This document shows positions 1 through 8,095 of a DNA stretch of 25,469 bases, in pieces. The DNA is from Mikrocytos mackini. Its lineage: Eukaryota; Endomyxa; Ascetosporea; Mikrocytida; Mikrocytiidae. Location of the stretch: positions 1 to 25,469 of the forward strand of contig JASNJN010000171.1 of assembly GCA_030180075.1 (NCBI GenBank), read 5' to 3'. The notes beneath the pieces are model-generated. The model did no database searches, was not told the DNA's origin, and was given only the letters and a program-made list of their open reading frames with translations. A program made the position numbers and the translations under genes. How positions within the stretch are numbered: position 1 is the first letter of the stretch; every line of letters begins with the position of its first letter.

Positions 1-4
1 TCAT

Positions 5-434
5 GGATTTTCCAGTCGAGTTAATATCAAAAAATTAAAAATTTGGGTTAAAATTCACCTTTTTTGGGTCGTCCATATATCAAGTATTTTTTCGAATTTT
101 TATTTCAAAATTGTTTTATCATTAAGATTTCGCCCGTTAAAAGCTGTAAAAAAATTTTCAGAAAAAATTTTGTATAGAAATCTTATATTTTTGTGCACGA
201 CATTTTGGACCAAAATCAAAATTTTTGGTTCAAAAAGTCGTGCACAAAAATATATGATTTTTATACAAAATTTTTTCCGCAAAATTTTTTACAGCTTTTA
301 ACGGGCGAAATCTTAACGATAAAACAATTTTGAGATTAAAATTCGAAAAAATACTTGATATATGGACGACCCAAAAAAGGTGAATTTTAACCCAAATTTT
401 TAAAAAATTGATATTAAATTGATTGAAAATTCTA
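5..434. repeat. Large imperfect palindrome (foldback repeat)
   Basis: Two arms of about 210 bp face each other around a centre at position 219, with a loop of about 7 bases (216-222). Pairs can be followed from 210-215/223-228 out to about 6/432 with no obvious net shift: 23-28 pairs with 410-415. The arms differ at scattered positions, so this is an old duplication and not a mirrored sequencing artefact. No real gene lies in it; short open frames on the minus strand simply run through the arms. It may be a foldback or MITE-type element whose outer end lies beyond the window start. No target duplication can be checked. Confidence 0.9.
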
Positions 435-1319
435 TACAATATTTGGAAAGTATATTTTGTAGATCTCTCGAAAACACGTTAGGTAGATAAATTTCAAAAA
501 AAATTTCAGGAAAAAATTTGAGTTTTTATGGCCCGACTTTTTTTGAAAACTACCTGATGTACCCCCTTGGAAAAATCCAAAAAAAAATTTTTTTCAAAAA
601 TTTTAATTAGACTGTAAAAACGCTGTTTTCATCACCAAAAAAAATTTATTCCAAAAATTTTTTTATTAGGTAATTTATATTTGAAAATCGCAAAAAAAAA
701 TTTTTTTTTGCTCAGAAAATTGAAATTCAATAAAAATGGAGAAATTTTTTAAAATTCAAATTCAAAATCTGTGGCAAATAGAATTTGTGGCAGATTGAAA
801 TTTAACCAATGAATGCCTATTTAAGAGAAACTCAAATGGTGTAACATTTTCCGTTTCCCATTTTAAAAATAAAAATTTTCAAGAAAAAAGGGCGTTGCAC
901 TTATTCAGCGACGAAGCTCCTAGACAAAACAGGAGTTTTCCTATGGTAAAAATTCTGATTTATACGCGTGTCGCTATGACAAGAAGGTGATCTTCACCTT
1001 CCCAGAGTGATGCCATGGCTATATGCCCGCAGACAGAAAGTTCGGAATACTAGATAGAGAATTGAGAAAACACTAATAGGATTGCATTTTCTCAATTTTG
1101 TTTCAATCTGTCAAGAATTCTTCAATTAAATTCACAAGTTAGTAGAATATAAAGGATTTATTAACTGTAAAAGACTATTCAAAGGTTAATGGATAATGAT
1201 TCTTATCGGTTTAGGACTGTGTTGGCGTCGTTCAAGCGATTTGGGCAAAACAGGTGAAAATTCTTATAATTTAGAATAAAAGTATTCGGAAATTATTGCT
1301 ATTCATTTATAAACACGAC
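435..1319. other. Gene-free region, low-complexity A/T then a structured GC-richer island
   Basis: From 435 to about 870 the sequence is poly-A/poly-T rich with repeated AAAAATTTTT-like runs and no coding signal. From about 885 to 1060 it becomes noticeably richer in G and C. A short open frame begins with ATG at 1189 and stays open for only a little over 20 codons; it has no recognisable homology and is probably chance. Confidence 0.6.
885..1100 (+). ncRNA. Possible structured non-coding RNA or repeat-derived segment (unassigned)
   Basis: This GC-richer island lies in very AT-rich surroundings and has no open frame. It contains a 7-bp hairpin with a 3-base loop (AAGGTGA-TCT-TCACCTT, about 990-1006) and an 11-bp hairpin at 1060-1070/1087-1097. 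I compared it by eye with 5S rRNA, U1, U2, U4 and U6 snRNA, SRP RNA, U3 and RNase P/MRP RNA. Only loose resemblance to RNase P/MRP was seen (a CAGAG...TGCC stretch, then ACAGAAAG), too weak to name. It could equally be part of a transposon. The strand is a guess. Confidence 0.2.
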
Positions 1320-1321
1320 TA

Positions 1322-1671
1322 CAGTCGAGTATCGTATAATAAACTCAAATGCGTTTCCAAAATGACAGTTTATTATACGATACTTTCCCGCATTAAATTC
1401 GTTTTTTAACATGTAATCTTCCCTTATTTTGTTTTTAAGTGCCATTATAGAGCAATTTAACACAAGAAACTCAAAAGGAAAATTATTTTTGTCAAATGAT
1501 ATACCGATAAAGTTATTAGAATGTAGAAACTAAAAAAATGAATTTTTCGGCACCAATTTAAGGGTCTGGTATTATAATAAACTATTTTGAAAATGGTAGG
1601 AAAACCGGCCTTTAAAAGTTTATTACGCTATACTTTTATTATAGGATCGTTAATTATACGATTCTCGACTG
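1322..1671. mobile_element. MITE with pogo/Tc1-mariner-like ends, TA target duplication
   Basis: The element is 350 bp long. The left end reads CAGTCGAGTATCGTATAAT and the right end is its near-perfect reverse complement (ATTATACGATTCTCGACTG, 1653-1671). TA dinucleotides flank it on both sides (1320-1321 and 1672-1673), as expected for the IS630/Tc1/mariner superfamily; the CAGTCGAnTNTCG start resembles pogo/Tigger ends. Just inside the left end a 17-bp perfect inverted repeat (1329-1345/1367-1383) reuses the same motif. There is no transposase frame, so it is non-autonomous. Confidence 0.85.
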
Positions 1672-1683
1672 TATCATAATTAT

Positions 1684-1887
1684 CAGAGTTCGGGAAATAT
1701 GTTGCAAAACTTGTGGTCACATATGTGGAAATTATGTAATTTTTAGAGATTATGAAGGAAATTCAAAAAATTATGGATACCCAGATATAAGACACCTAAA
1801 AATTTTACGAATTTATAAAGGATTTATGTTCCGAATTTAACCAAAATTTTCACCACACTTTTTGTCACATATATTCCGAACCCTAGC
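1684..1887. mobile_element. Short MITE with hAT-like terminal inverted repeats
   Basis: The left end (CAGAGTTCGGGAAATATGT, then TGTGGT) is mirrored at the right end (ACATATATTCCGAACCCTAG, preceded by ACCACA). The arms match over about 40 bases with substitutions. CAGRGTTCGG-type ends are common in hAT elements. AATTAT lies directly outside both ends (1678-1683, 1888-1893), a possible remnant of the target duplication, although hAT normally duplicates 8 bp. It lies only 12 bp from the right end of the preceding MITE. No coding sequence. Confidence 0.65.
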
Positions 1888-2147
1888 AATTATAATCAAC
1901 AATAAGGCTTCTAAAAATAAAAACTATAGGTAAAAGCAAATCTCCCCTTTATATTACACGAATTTCCCATTAATTCAATCTACAGCATAAAAATTAACAT
2001 CCATACGACTTACATAAAAGTTAATCTGGAAAGAAAACCGAAAACAGAGTAAACAACAAATTCGTTATAAATTTTAGGCTCCGATTTAATGTGTGTACGG
2101 AATTTCAACTTTGTGTTATTTTATTCTAGTAAAAAGGTAAAGGGATT

Positions 2148-2192
2148 GCATTTTCTACACCAAGAATTGAAAATTTTTGGTGTAGAAAATGC
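2148..2192. repeat. Perfect 16-bp inverted repeat (hairpin)
   Basis: GCATTTTCTACACCAA (2148-2163) is exactly complementary to TTGGTGTAGAAAATGC (2177-2192), with a 13-base loop. The 14-base motif GGATTGCATTTTCT that begins it (2143-2156) also occurs at 1079-1092, where it again takes part in a hairpin. Confidence 0.75.
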
Positions 2193-3336
2193 CGGCCCCG
2201 ACGTATATTGTTTTTTAGTTAATTATAAACTGATCTATCGATTCAGATTTTTATTTACTGGTTTCGTTTAAAAAGTTTTCTTTATAATTGGGCATTTTCC
2301 TCTATTTTAAAATTTTATATTGAAAATATGAAAAAGTGCAAATTATTAAGGGGTATTTTGACAACGGCCACTAAATAAAAATCCGAGTCGATAGTTTTGT
2401 TTAATATCAGTGTTGTACTTTCAACCAATATTATTGTAGTACCAATTATTAACAATCTATTGGATTAAGAATATTAGATAATAATAATATTATATTAATA
2501 TTTTATATTTGCAAGTTATTATTACTATGTTATCATTATATAAATTATGTTCAAGTTAAATGGAGTATATATAACGAATTTATTGAACTGAAATTAAAAA
2601 TAATATTGAATAATAAAAAATATCTAATATTAACTGTGTATTTTGATGGAACATATACCAAACATGTTAAACGAATTTAATATTGTTTTATACAGAATAT
2701 TGTGTGGTATTAATTTTGAAAACAACGGAAATTTTTAAACACTGTTCGATCCTTCCACAAACAAACGTACAAAGTTTATTTTAGTAACTAACCGGCAATT
2801 GATGTTTTAATAACGACATTCCCGCCTCATGCAATTTTCTGATTTTCAATTTTACAATTCAAAAAATGGAAATAACCATCAAACAGGCGTCTATAGACCG
2901 AGCAACTTCAATTAACACCCCACAACACTATACAACACTGACAGAATGTTATAGACTTTAAAAGGATTCTCGACAAAGCACAAAAGACTCCAAATCTGTA
3001 ATAGAAGCCAAAAATCCTTGTGGCAATATATAATATGGATTCTTAAATGCCAATGGTGAGAACTGGCAAAAGGACTGTGAATGATTACTTAAACAGAAGT
3101 CACAGCAATCGTATTGATTGAACATTTCATTAAATGTGCTATAAATGAGTCAAAAGAATAGCTTTGTGAGAATACAATACAATAACCATATAAAGAAAAT
3201 GTCACTGTTTTAGTTGTTAAAAGAAATTACAATACACAAGATAACGACGATTTTAACATTACTGCAAATATGAGAAATAAAAGTAAAGATTTAAATTTAA
3301 AAGTGCAGGAGTTTCAACATTAAACAGTATTTATCT
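2193..3336. other. Gene-free AT-rich stretch
   Basis: I see no convincing coding frame, RNA gene or mobile-element end here. The sequence is AT-rich with many stops in all frames. Confidence 0.5.
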
Positions 3337-3675
3337 CTACCCCTGTACCACTTCCCTAGGTATTCTTACGCTTGCCGCTTTGGCTCTCTGTTTAATAAGA
3401 TTTTTCCAAAGGATTGTTCTAATTTGCTCTTCATCCTCTCCTTTTGGTAATCTTGCTTCAAAACCACGACATGCTCTTATCATCGTGTCCATTGGGCTGC
3501 TTAGCAGCTCTTTATTCTCTTCTCTGACCACATCGGCCAGTCTTCGTGCCAACTCGTCCTTGAGTTGTAACTCTGTATCCTCGGGCTTATATCCCAGCGC
3601 TCCACCAATGGTGGCCTTCGTTACCCCTGTTAACGCGCTTTTGCAAGTTTCTTTACTTCATTCGATGTCGCCATG
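3337..3675 (-). pseudogene. Frameshifted coding remnant, possibly retrotransposon Gag N-terminus
   Basis: On the minus strand an ATG at about 3675 opens a frame (starting MATSNEVKKLAKA) that stops after 14 codons. A second frame takes up the protein at that point and runs about 100 codons to a TAG at 3337. The product is rich in charged residues (…KPEDTELQLKDELARRLADV…), looks helical, and is markedly less AT-biased than the surroundings, which suggests real former coding sequence. A single small indel near 3640 would explain the switch of frames. The composition and initial residues recall the Gag at 12361, but no family motif is visible. It could instead be a fragment of an unknown gene. 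Confidence 0.45.
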
Positions 3676-3699
3676 TTATGGTTCATGTTAGTATTTTAA

Positions 3700-4238
3700 G
3701 TTCCACAAATATAAAAGTTAATTATATAAAGTGGCCAAGTTCCCCAAACTCCACTCACGTGGTCAATACCACTACAATAACACATATGACGGTTTAAATT
3801 ACCTTTGTAATTTTACCATAGAAAATAAAACGCATATTGAATACACAAATTGCGCATAAAGTCAATTTTCTGATTTTTAAGATCAATTTTCAAACACCCT
3901 AATTATTAGACGTCATAAAAGTTGTCATAAAATTTAAGATGTTCTCCATTATTTGTATTAGCTAAATAGCGAAAACAAAAAATGTATTCGAAGCCTCCAT
4001 AAGTTTGAATGTGAACAACAAGGCGATATTAATGAATAGAATCCATCTAAACATCTTAAAATTTTATATATTCGCCATTATTGTATAATAAGTTGATTGG
4101 AGGCGTTCTCCGAATTCGGGACTTTATGTGAGCTCCTCAGGGTTAAATTCCATTTTGATTTTTAAATTTATCAAAATAAAAGCCTTCTAAAATTGACTAG
4201 AGGGGGAATTTAATAACACAAGATACTCTTCTAACTAT
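3700..4238. other. Gene-free spacer with small inverted repeats
   Basis: No coding frame is supported. ATAAAATTTAAGATGTT near 3927-3944 faces AACATCTTAAAATTTTAT near 4051-4068. The two sites are followed by loosely similar CCATTATTTGTAT/CCATTATTGTATA stretches. This may be a decayed repeat. A run of five G (4202-4206) lies about 35 bases before the next start codon and could be a GGG-type microsporidian promoter element, but the distance makes this uncertain. Confidence 0.35.
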
Positions 4239-5429
4239 ATGTACAATACTACCACCACCCAGAATGATAAACCAAAATCTGACACCTATTCTAATATTTC
4301 ATTCTTGATGTTTGGAATGTCTGTATATTTCAACATAGGATTTTATACTCCACTTGCATGCCATATTGTAGGAAACGATTTCTCACCATTCTTTGTATTC
4401 TTTATTCATTTCTCTCGTTTAATAGTAAAGATATTCTCACTTCTTCTCAACAAAGCAGTCAACGAACATTTCTACATTCAAATATTCACATACACGACGA
4501 TAACAGCGTCTATTCTATTCACTGCCCTACTTCCTAGTGGCACTATAAGCGATTATATGCAACTTGATGGCAGTAACAGCTTGTATGTCAAGCTTTGTAA
4601 CAGTATTTTGATTATAGTAAACGGATTTAGCTTGGGATTGGGAGAAATAGCTTTTTTATCTTACGCTAAACAATTTGGAGAAAATTGCGTTAACTTCTGG
4701 AATATAGGAAGTGGGCTTGCTGGATTACTGGCCAGTTCTTATGTACTGTTTCTTCTATGGTTGACTGACTTATTCAATATAAAATCTAAGAAATATATAA
4801 TACTGGCAAATACACCAATTTACATCATTTCTATAATATTTTATTACATTTCTCTACGAAATAAAGAAAGAAAAAAGGACAAAATAAAATGTAAAACAAA
4901 CATTAAAAAGGTAGTTTACATTGTTTTTGGGAGGTTATATAATTATTCCTTACCTTTAGCCATAGGTGCTATTTTGTACTTCATAGGATTGACAGGCTTC
5001 ATGCCTTTCATAAAGACTTACATTGAAACTAAAGGAACTGCGATACAAAAGGAGAATGTTACACAATTTTTTACGATTGGTTTCACAATACTCAGATTCG
5101 GTGCTTCATTAACAAAAGGATTGCCATATTTTGCTCCGTTTTACAGAGTTCATTGGATTTTATCCGGACATATATTTAGTTTGGGAGTTTTAATCGCTGT
5201 TGCCTTAACAAATAGAAATGAAATGATTATTTATGTTTCTTTACTTGGGCTTGGAATGTCTGAAGGCGCTATTGAAGGGTATGTGAATAGTGCCGTTAGA
5301 AATAAAGCGTCAGAAGAAAACAAAAGACTGGCACTAGGTTATATAAATATCAGTTTGGTATTTGGATCTTCAATAGGTTGTTTATTGGGGAAAGTTATAT
5401 ATAATTCATTAATTAAGAAATTATACTAA
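4239..5429 (+). CDS. CLN3/battenin-family membrane protein
   Basis: The 396-residue polytopic membrane protein has about 10-11 hydrophobic segments after a polar N-terminus of about 18 residues. Family signatures are SLGLGEIAFLSYA (131-143) followed by GSGLAGL (157-163), matching the CLN3 pattern GEVTFLS…GTGGAGL, and a C-terminal EGYVNSAVRNKASEEN stretch matching the conserved EGLLGGAAYVNTF…E end. CLN3 proteins (Btn1 in yeast) sit in vacuolar or lysosomal membranes and affect pH, amino-acid handling and phosphodiester export; the exact activity here is not known. The ATG is the first in frame. The gene converges on Trm1 with 5 bp between the stop codons. A distant nucleoside-transporter fold was considered, but the CLN3 motifs are specific. 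Confidence 0.85.
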   Translation: MYNTTTTQNDKPKSDTYSNISFLMFGMSVYFNIGFYTPLACHIVGNDFSPFFVFFIHFSRLIVKIFSLLLNKAVNEHFYIQIFTYTTITASILFTALLPSGTISDYMQLDGSNSLYVKLCNSILIIVNGFSLGLGEIAFLSYAKQFGENCVNFWNIGSGLAGLLASSYVLFLLWLTDLFNIKSKKYIILANTPIYIISIIFYYISLRNKERKKDKIKCKTNIKKVVYIVFGRLYNYSLPLAIGAILYFIGLTGFMPFIKTYIETKGTAIQKENVTQFFTIGFTILRFGASLTKGLPYFAPFYRVHWILSGHIFSLGVLIAVALTNRNEMIIYVSLLGLGMSEGAIEGYVNSAVRNKASEENKRLALGYINISLVFGSSIGCLLGKVIYNSLIKKLY

Positions 5430-5434
5430 TTAAA

Positions 5435-6958
5435 TTATACCGATTTTTTGGGACAATTTTTATAATTTTTGAAGAACGTAAATTTTTTACATTCTTCGGC
5501 TACATCTTTGTCGTACGAAAAATCATATTTTTCATCTTCTTTTAAATTTAGATTTTTTATAAAAACCCTTAGTTCCTTGCGGTCATATCCCTGCTTTTTG
5601 CTATCTTCCAAACCTTCTATCCATCTCCCAATGATTTTATATACTGTCATTATATCCGTATTTGTTTTTAGTCCACTCATGGAACAATGTGTTCTTGTGC
5701 ATTCGTACCCCAACTTTCTAATGCAAGATACCATTTTTGAAATAGGTGGCATCGGTAACCGTATATTCTTTTGTATGGTTTCGAGATTGAAGTACAATGG
5801 GATATCAACTTCATTCAAAGTGCTTTCAATAAACGCACATATTTCCTCTATCTTTGGCCTTTTGAAAGATTTTTTATGTTCGTTTGTTAAAATTTCTTTA
5901 TTACTACCGAACCAATTTAAGAAAGCGTTTGATTTTATGGGGTTAATCCAAACCGGCCAACTTCTAACTAAATTCTCATTACAGTGGTCACATATCTTTT
6001 GGAAATCATTGTACTTACCGAATTCAAACGTTTTGTTTTCTGTCCCTTTTCCAATACACTGTCTCTTTACATTCCCACATTTTCTGCATTCATATACTAT
6101 TCCCATGTTATTCATATTGTTAAGTGCTTCTCCTTTCTTGTTTTTCACAATCAGAAACAGTTTTATATAAAATCCAAAGTTACCTGTTAGTATGGGCTCT
6201 ACGGACTTACCCATTCTAGCTGCAACTCTTGCAATGTCTGAGAGCACTATCCTGATAGCGTTTTCTGGCGAAGTCGATCCATAATGAGGAAGGCAGTTGT
6301 ATCTTTTGTAAACTAGTTCGGGCTGTTTGGCGCATAAAGCTATACAATCTGTAGCAGTAACGCATAGAAGACCATTGTTTTTAATTGCTCTTAACGAAGG
6401 GTAAATAAATTCCGAAGGAGAACCGTATGGATCTAAATCAATTACATTGTATTTGTTGTAGCTCTCTTCGGACAGAAGATCCATTATAGCATCCTTGTTC
6501 TTTACAACCAATTTAGATAATTTTCCTGTGTTTGGAAAGTTAGTAGGAATGTTATCCTTTATGGCATTACATGCTTGTTCGGATAAATCATTTATGAAGA
6601 TTTTGTATTGATTGTCAGCGTTTATAAAAAATGGAACCTCCTTTGCGTATCTTATAGAACGAATACCGGATGCCGACATGGCTTCATATAGTTGAAAGAT
6701 TTGTTGTTTTCTGATTTCTGGATTTTTAGGTTGTTTTAGAGAAGGATATATACTTTCTGTGTAATATCGAAGAACAATGATTGATAGACTGCGATTTAAC
6801 TCCTGTGAAGGGTTGTAAAATGTTTCTGGGGTTTTAATTATCTTGGTGAGCCCTTCCTCTATGTATTCTGTTTGTCCTTTTTCAGCTTTCGCCTTCTTTG
6901 TATTTTCCATAAATTTTAAAATTTTATTTTGTTTATCTAGAACAAGCACATCTGGCAA
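5435..6958 (-). CDS. TRM1: tRNA (guanine26-N2)-dimethyltransferase
   Basis: Class I SAM-dependent methyltransferase that makes m2,2G at position 26 of tRNAs. Seen in order: the Trm1 signature FYNPSQELNRSLS (47-59), SAM motif I in YEAMSASGIRSIRYAKEV (91-108), catalytic DPYG (176-179; DPFG or DPYG in the family), a TATDC stretch (201-205), and a C-terminal zinc-ribbon pair C291-x2-C294 and C323-x2-C326. At 507 residues it is slightly shorter than yeast Trm1 (570) and appears intact. Two methionines compete as start: M1, and M17 (ATG at 6908-6910). In yeast, alternative starts route Trm1 to mitochondria or nucleus; microsporidia have only mitosomes, so M17 may be the working start. M1 is kept because a GGGG motif lies 9-12 bases upstream of it. 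Confidence 0.96.
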   Translation of the reverse strand: MPDVLVLDKQNKILKFMENTKKAKAEKGQTEYIEEGLTKIIKTPETFYNPSQELNRSLSIIVLRYYTESIYPSLKQPKNPEIRKQQIFQLYEAMSASGIRSIRYAKEVPFFINADNQYKIFINDLSEQACNAIKDNIPTNFPNTGKLSKLVVKNKDAIMDLLSEESYNKYNVIDLDPYGSPSEFIYPSLRAIKNNGLLCVTATDCIALCAKQPELVYKRYNCLPHYGSTSPENAIRIVLSDIARVAARMGKSVEPILTGNFGFYIKLFLIVKNKKGEALNNMNNMGIVYECRKCGNVKRQCIGKGTENKTFEFGKYNDFQKICDHCNENLVRSWPVWINPIKSNAFLNWFGSNKEILTNEHKKSFKRPKIEEICAFIESTLNEVDIPLYFNLETIQKNIRLPMPPISKMVSCIRKLGYECTRTHCSMSGLKTNTDIMTVYKIIGRWIEGLEDSKKQGYDRKELRVFIKNLNLKEDEKYDFSYDKDVAEECKKFTFFKNYKNCPKKSV

Positions 6959-6972
6959 TATATTTACCCCAT
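6959..6972 (-). promoter_or_regulatory. GGG-type microsporidian promoter motif before Trm1
   Basis: Read on the minus strand, GGGGTAAATAT lies immediately before the Trm1 ATG. Microsporidian genes often carry a short CCC- or GGG-type motif a few bases before the start codon, in line with very short 5' leaders. A single example is weak evidence. Confidence 0.35.
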
Positions 6973-7216
6973 TACTACAAAGTATTTAGTATTTGTATAA
7001 AGATAAATATGCAGGGTTTTTATAAATTAAATATAATTACTCTCGGGAAATAAAAAGAGAAACTTCTCCAAATAAATTCAGCCAGTTGATCTAAAAAGTC
7101 ATTCAATCAAATTCCAACCTAATAAAGTTATCATAAAGCTCCATTGTCCATCTCAATGTCAATAAACCCTCTCTAAATCAAATAAACTTAAAATATCATT
7201 TAATCATTCTATATAT

Positions 7217-8056
7217 TTATATATTTAGCGCTATAAATAAAACAAACAGTACTACTTCTAGGCAGAATACTGAGTTTAGAAAATTCCCTTTTTTAACATA
7301 CTTCGACACATAAACTGGTGTCAATACAATATCATCTTCAAAGAATGGTTGCAAATTTTTTGTGAAGTAGTATCCATTTGCAATAGAGAAGAATATAACA
7401 CCGATCATCAATATTACAGCCTTTGTCGTTGTGTTTAACATCATTTGCACAATCTTCAAGACGGTTAGATAGAAAAACTTGTATCCGCACAAACAAAACG
7501 ATTCTACTACAGGAAACTTTATTCTATTCAGCCCTGTCTTATCTATAAGGTAGTAAAGTAAGTACGAATCTATTACCCATGACAACGAGTATTTCAAGAG
7601 TGTGTATTGAGCTCCTTTTATTTTTACCTTTTCTAAACTCATGCCAATTAAAGTAACCAATAACGCGGCCAAATAAGATAGAGTTGGAACATAGAGATCC
7701 GGCGATTGTACGTCTAAAAGAGGTCCCAGAAAATCCCCTTCCAATCTTACACTGGTTGGGGTTTCGTTGTCGTTTGAAGCTGGTAATTTTACAGGGGATT
7801 CAATCACTTCGATCGGAGAGGCTCTTTTTCTTTTACATTTCTTTATTATAAAAGGAACTGTGATGTTTAAAATCTTGTTTGTTAGAAAAGCGATGTTGAT
7901 GTGCATGTAGAAGGACAAAATTGAAAACAATGACTTGTGTATTTTCTTTGATTCTTTGTAACCTTCAGGGGGCTTGACTTCTTTCAACTCGACGAGTTTC
8001 ACACTCCTCCGTGCCGTTTCTATCTCCGGTGAATCTGCACGTTCCAAACGGTTCAT
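7217..8056 (-). CDS. YIF1: YIF1-family ER-Golgi membrane protein
   Basis: The 279-residue protein has a cytosolic N-terminal half (to about 120) and a five-segment membrane domain. The anchor motif is SPDLYVPTLSYLAALLV (118-134), the family hallmark of YIF1 (DLYVPLM-like) just before the first membrane segment, followed by ESFCLCGYKFFYL, matching the conserved E…GYK(Y/F) of segment 3. YIF1 partners YIP1 on COPII vesicles and works in ER-to-Golgi transport with Rab GTPases. The N-terminus contains a lysine/arginine-rich stretch (72-79). The ATG lies 39 bp from the divergent start of the nucleoside phosphatase gene. AAATTT lies just upstream of the start, resembling the AAATTT-like signal of microsporidian promoters. 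The YIP1 family is the closest alternative. Confidence 0.75.
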   Translation of the reverse strand: MNRLERADSPEIETARRSVKLVELKEVKPPEGYKESKKIHKSLFSILSFYMHINIAFLTNKILNITVPFIIKKCKRKRASPIEVIESPVKLPASNDNETPTSVRLEGDFLGPLLDVQSPDLYVPTLSYLAALLVTLIGMSLEKVKIKGAQYTLLKYSLSWVIDSYLLYYLIDKTGLNRIKFPVVESFCLCGYKFFYLTVLKIVQMMLNTTTKAVILMIGVIFFSIANGYYFTKNLQPFFEDDIVLTPVYVSKYVKKGNFLNSVFCLEVVLFVLFIALNI

Positions 8057-8095
8057 TGAAATTTAACTTTTTATTTTTACAGTGTGAAAAATAAA
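8057..8095. promoter_or_regulatory. 39-bp shared divergent promoter region
   Basis: This is the entire space between the YIF1-like and GDA1/CD39 start codons. It holds an AAATTT box and a T-rich tract (TTTTTATTTTTAC). Both genes must start transcription here or inside each other. Confidence 0.5.

Noticed and set aside
100-439. Two minus-strand open frames of 60-69 codons in the left palindrome
   Set aside because: Both lie inside the inverted repeat, are dominated by F/I/K/N from AT-rich DNA, and show no domain.
2089-2271. 60-codon plus-strand open frame
   Set aside because: It runs through the 16-bp hairpin at 2148-2192, which explains its residues; no coding bias or homology.
5469-6190. 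Long plus-strand frames opposite Trm1
   Set aside because: Antisense shadows of a gene with clear Trm1 motifs.
8070-8084. Pyrimidine tract plus CAG resembling a 3' splice site before the phosphatase gene
   Set aside because: Only 39 bp separate the divergent starts; no 5' splice site or upstream exon can fit without crossing the neighbour.
8084-8095. GTG start four codons earlier for the GDA1/CD39 gene
   Set aside because: Eukaryotic genes rarely start at GTG, and the ATG at 8096 gives a proper hydrophobic signal start.
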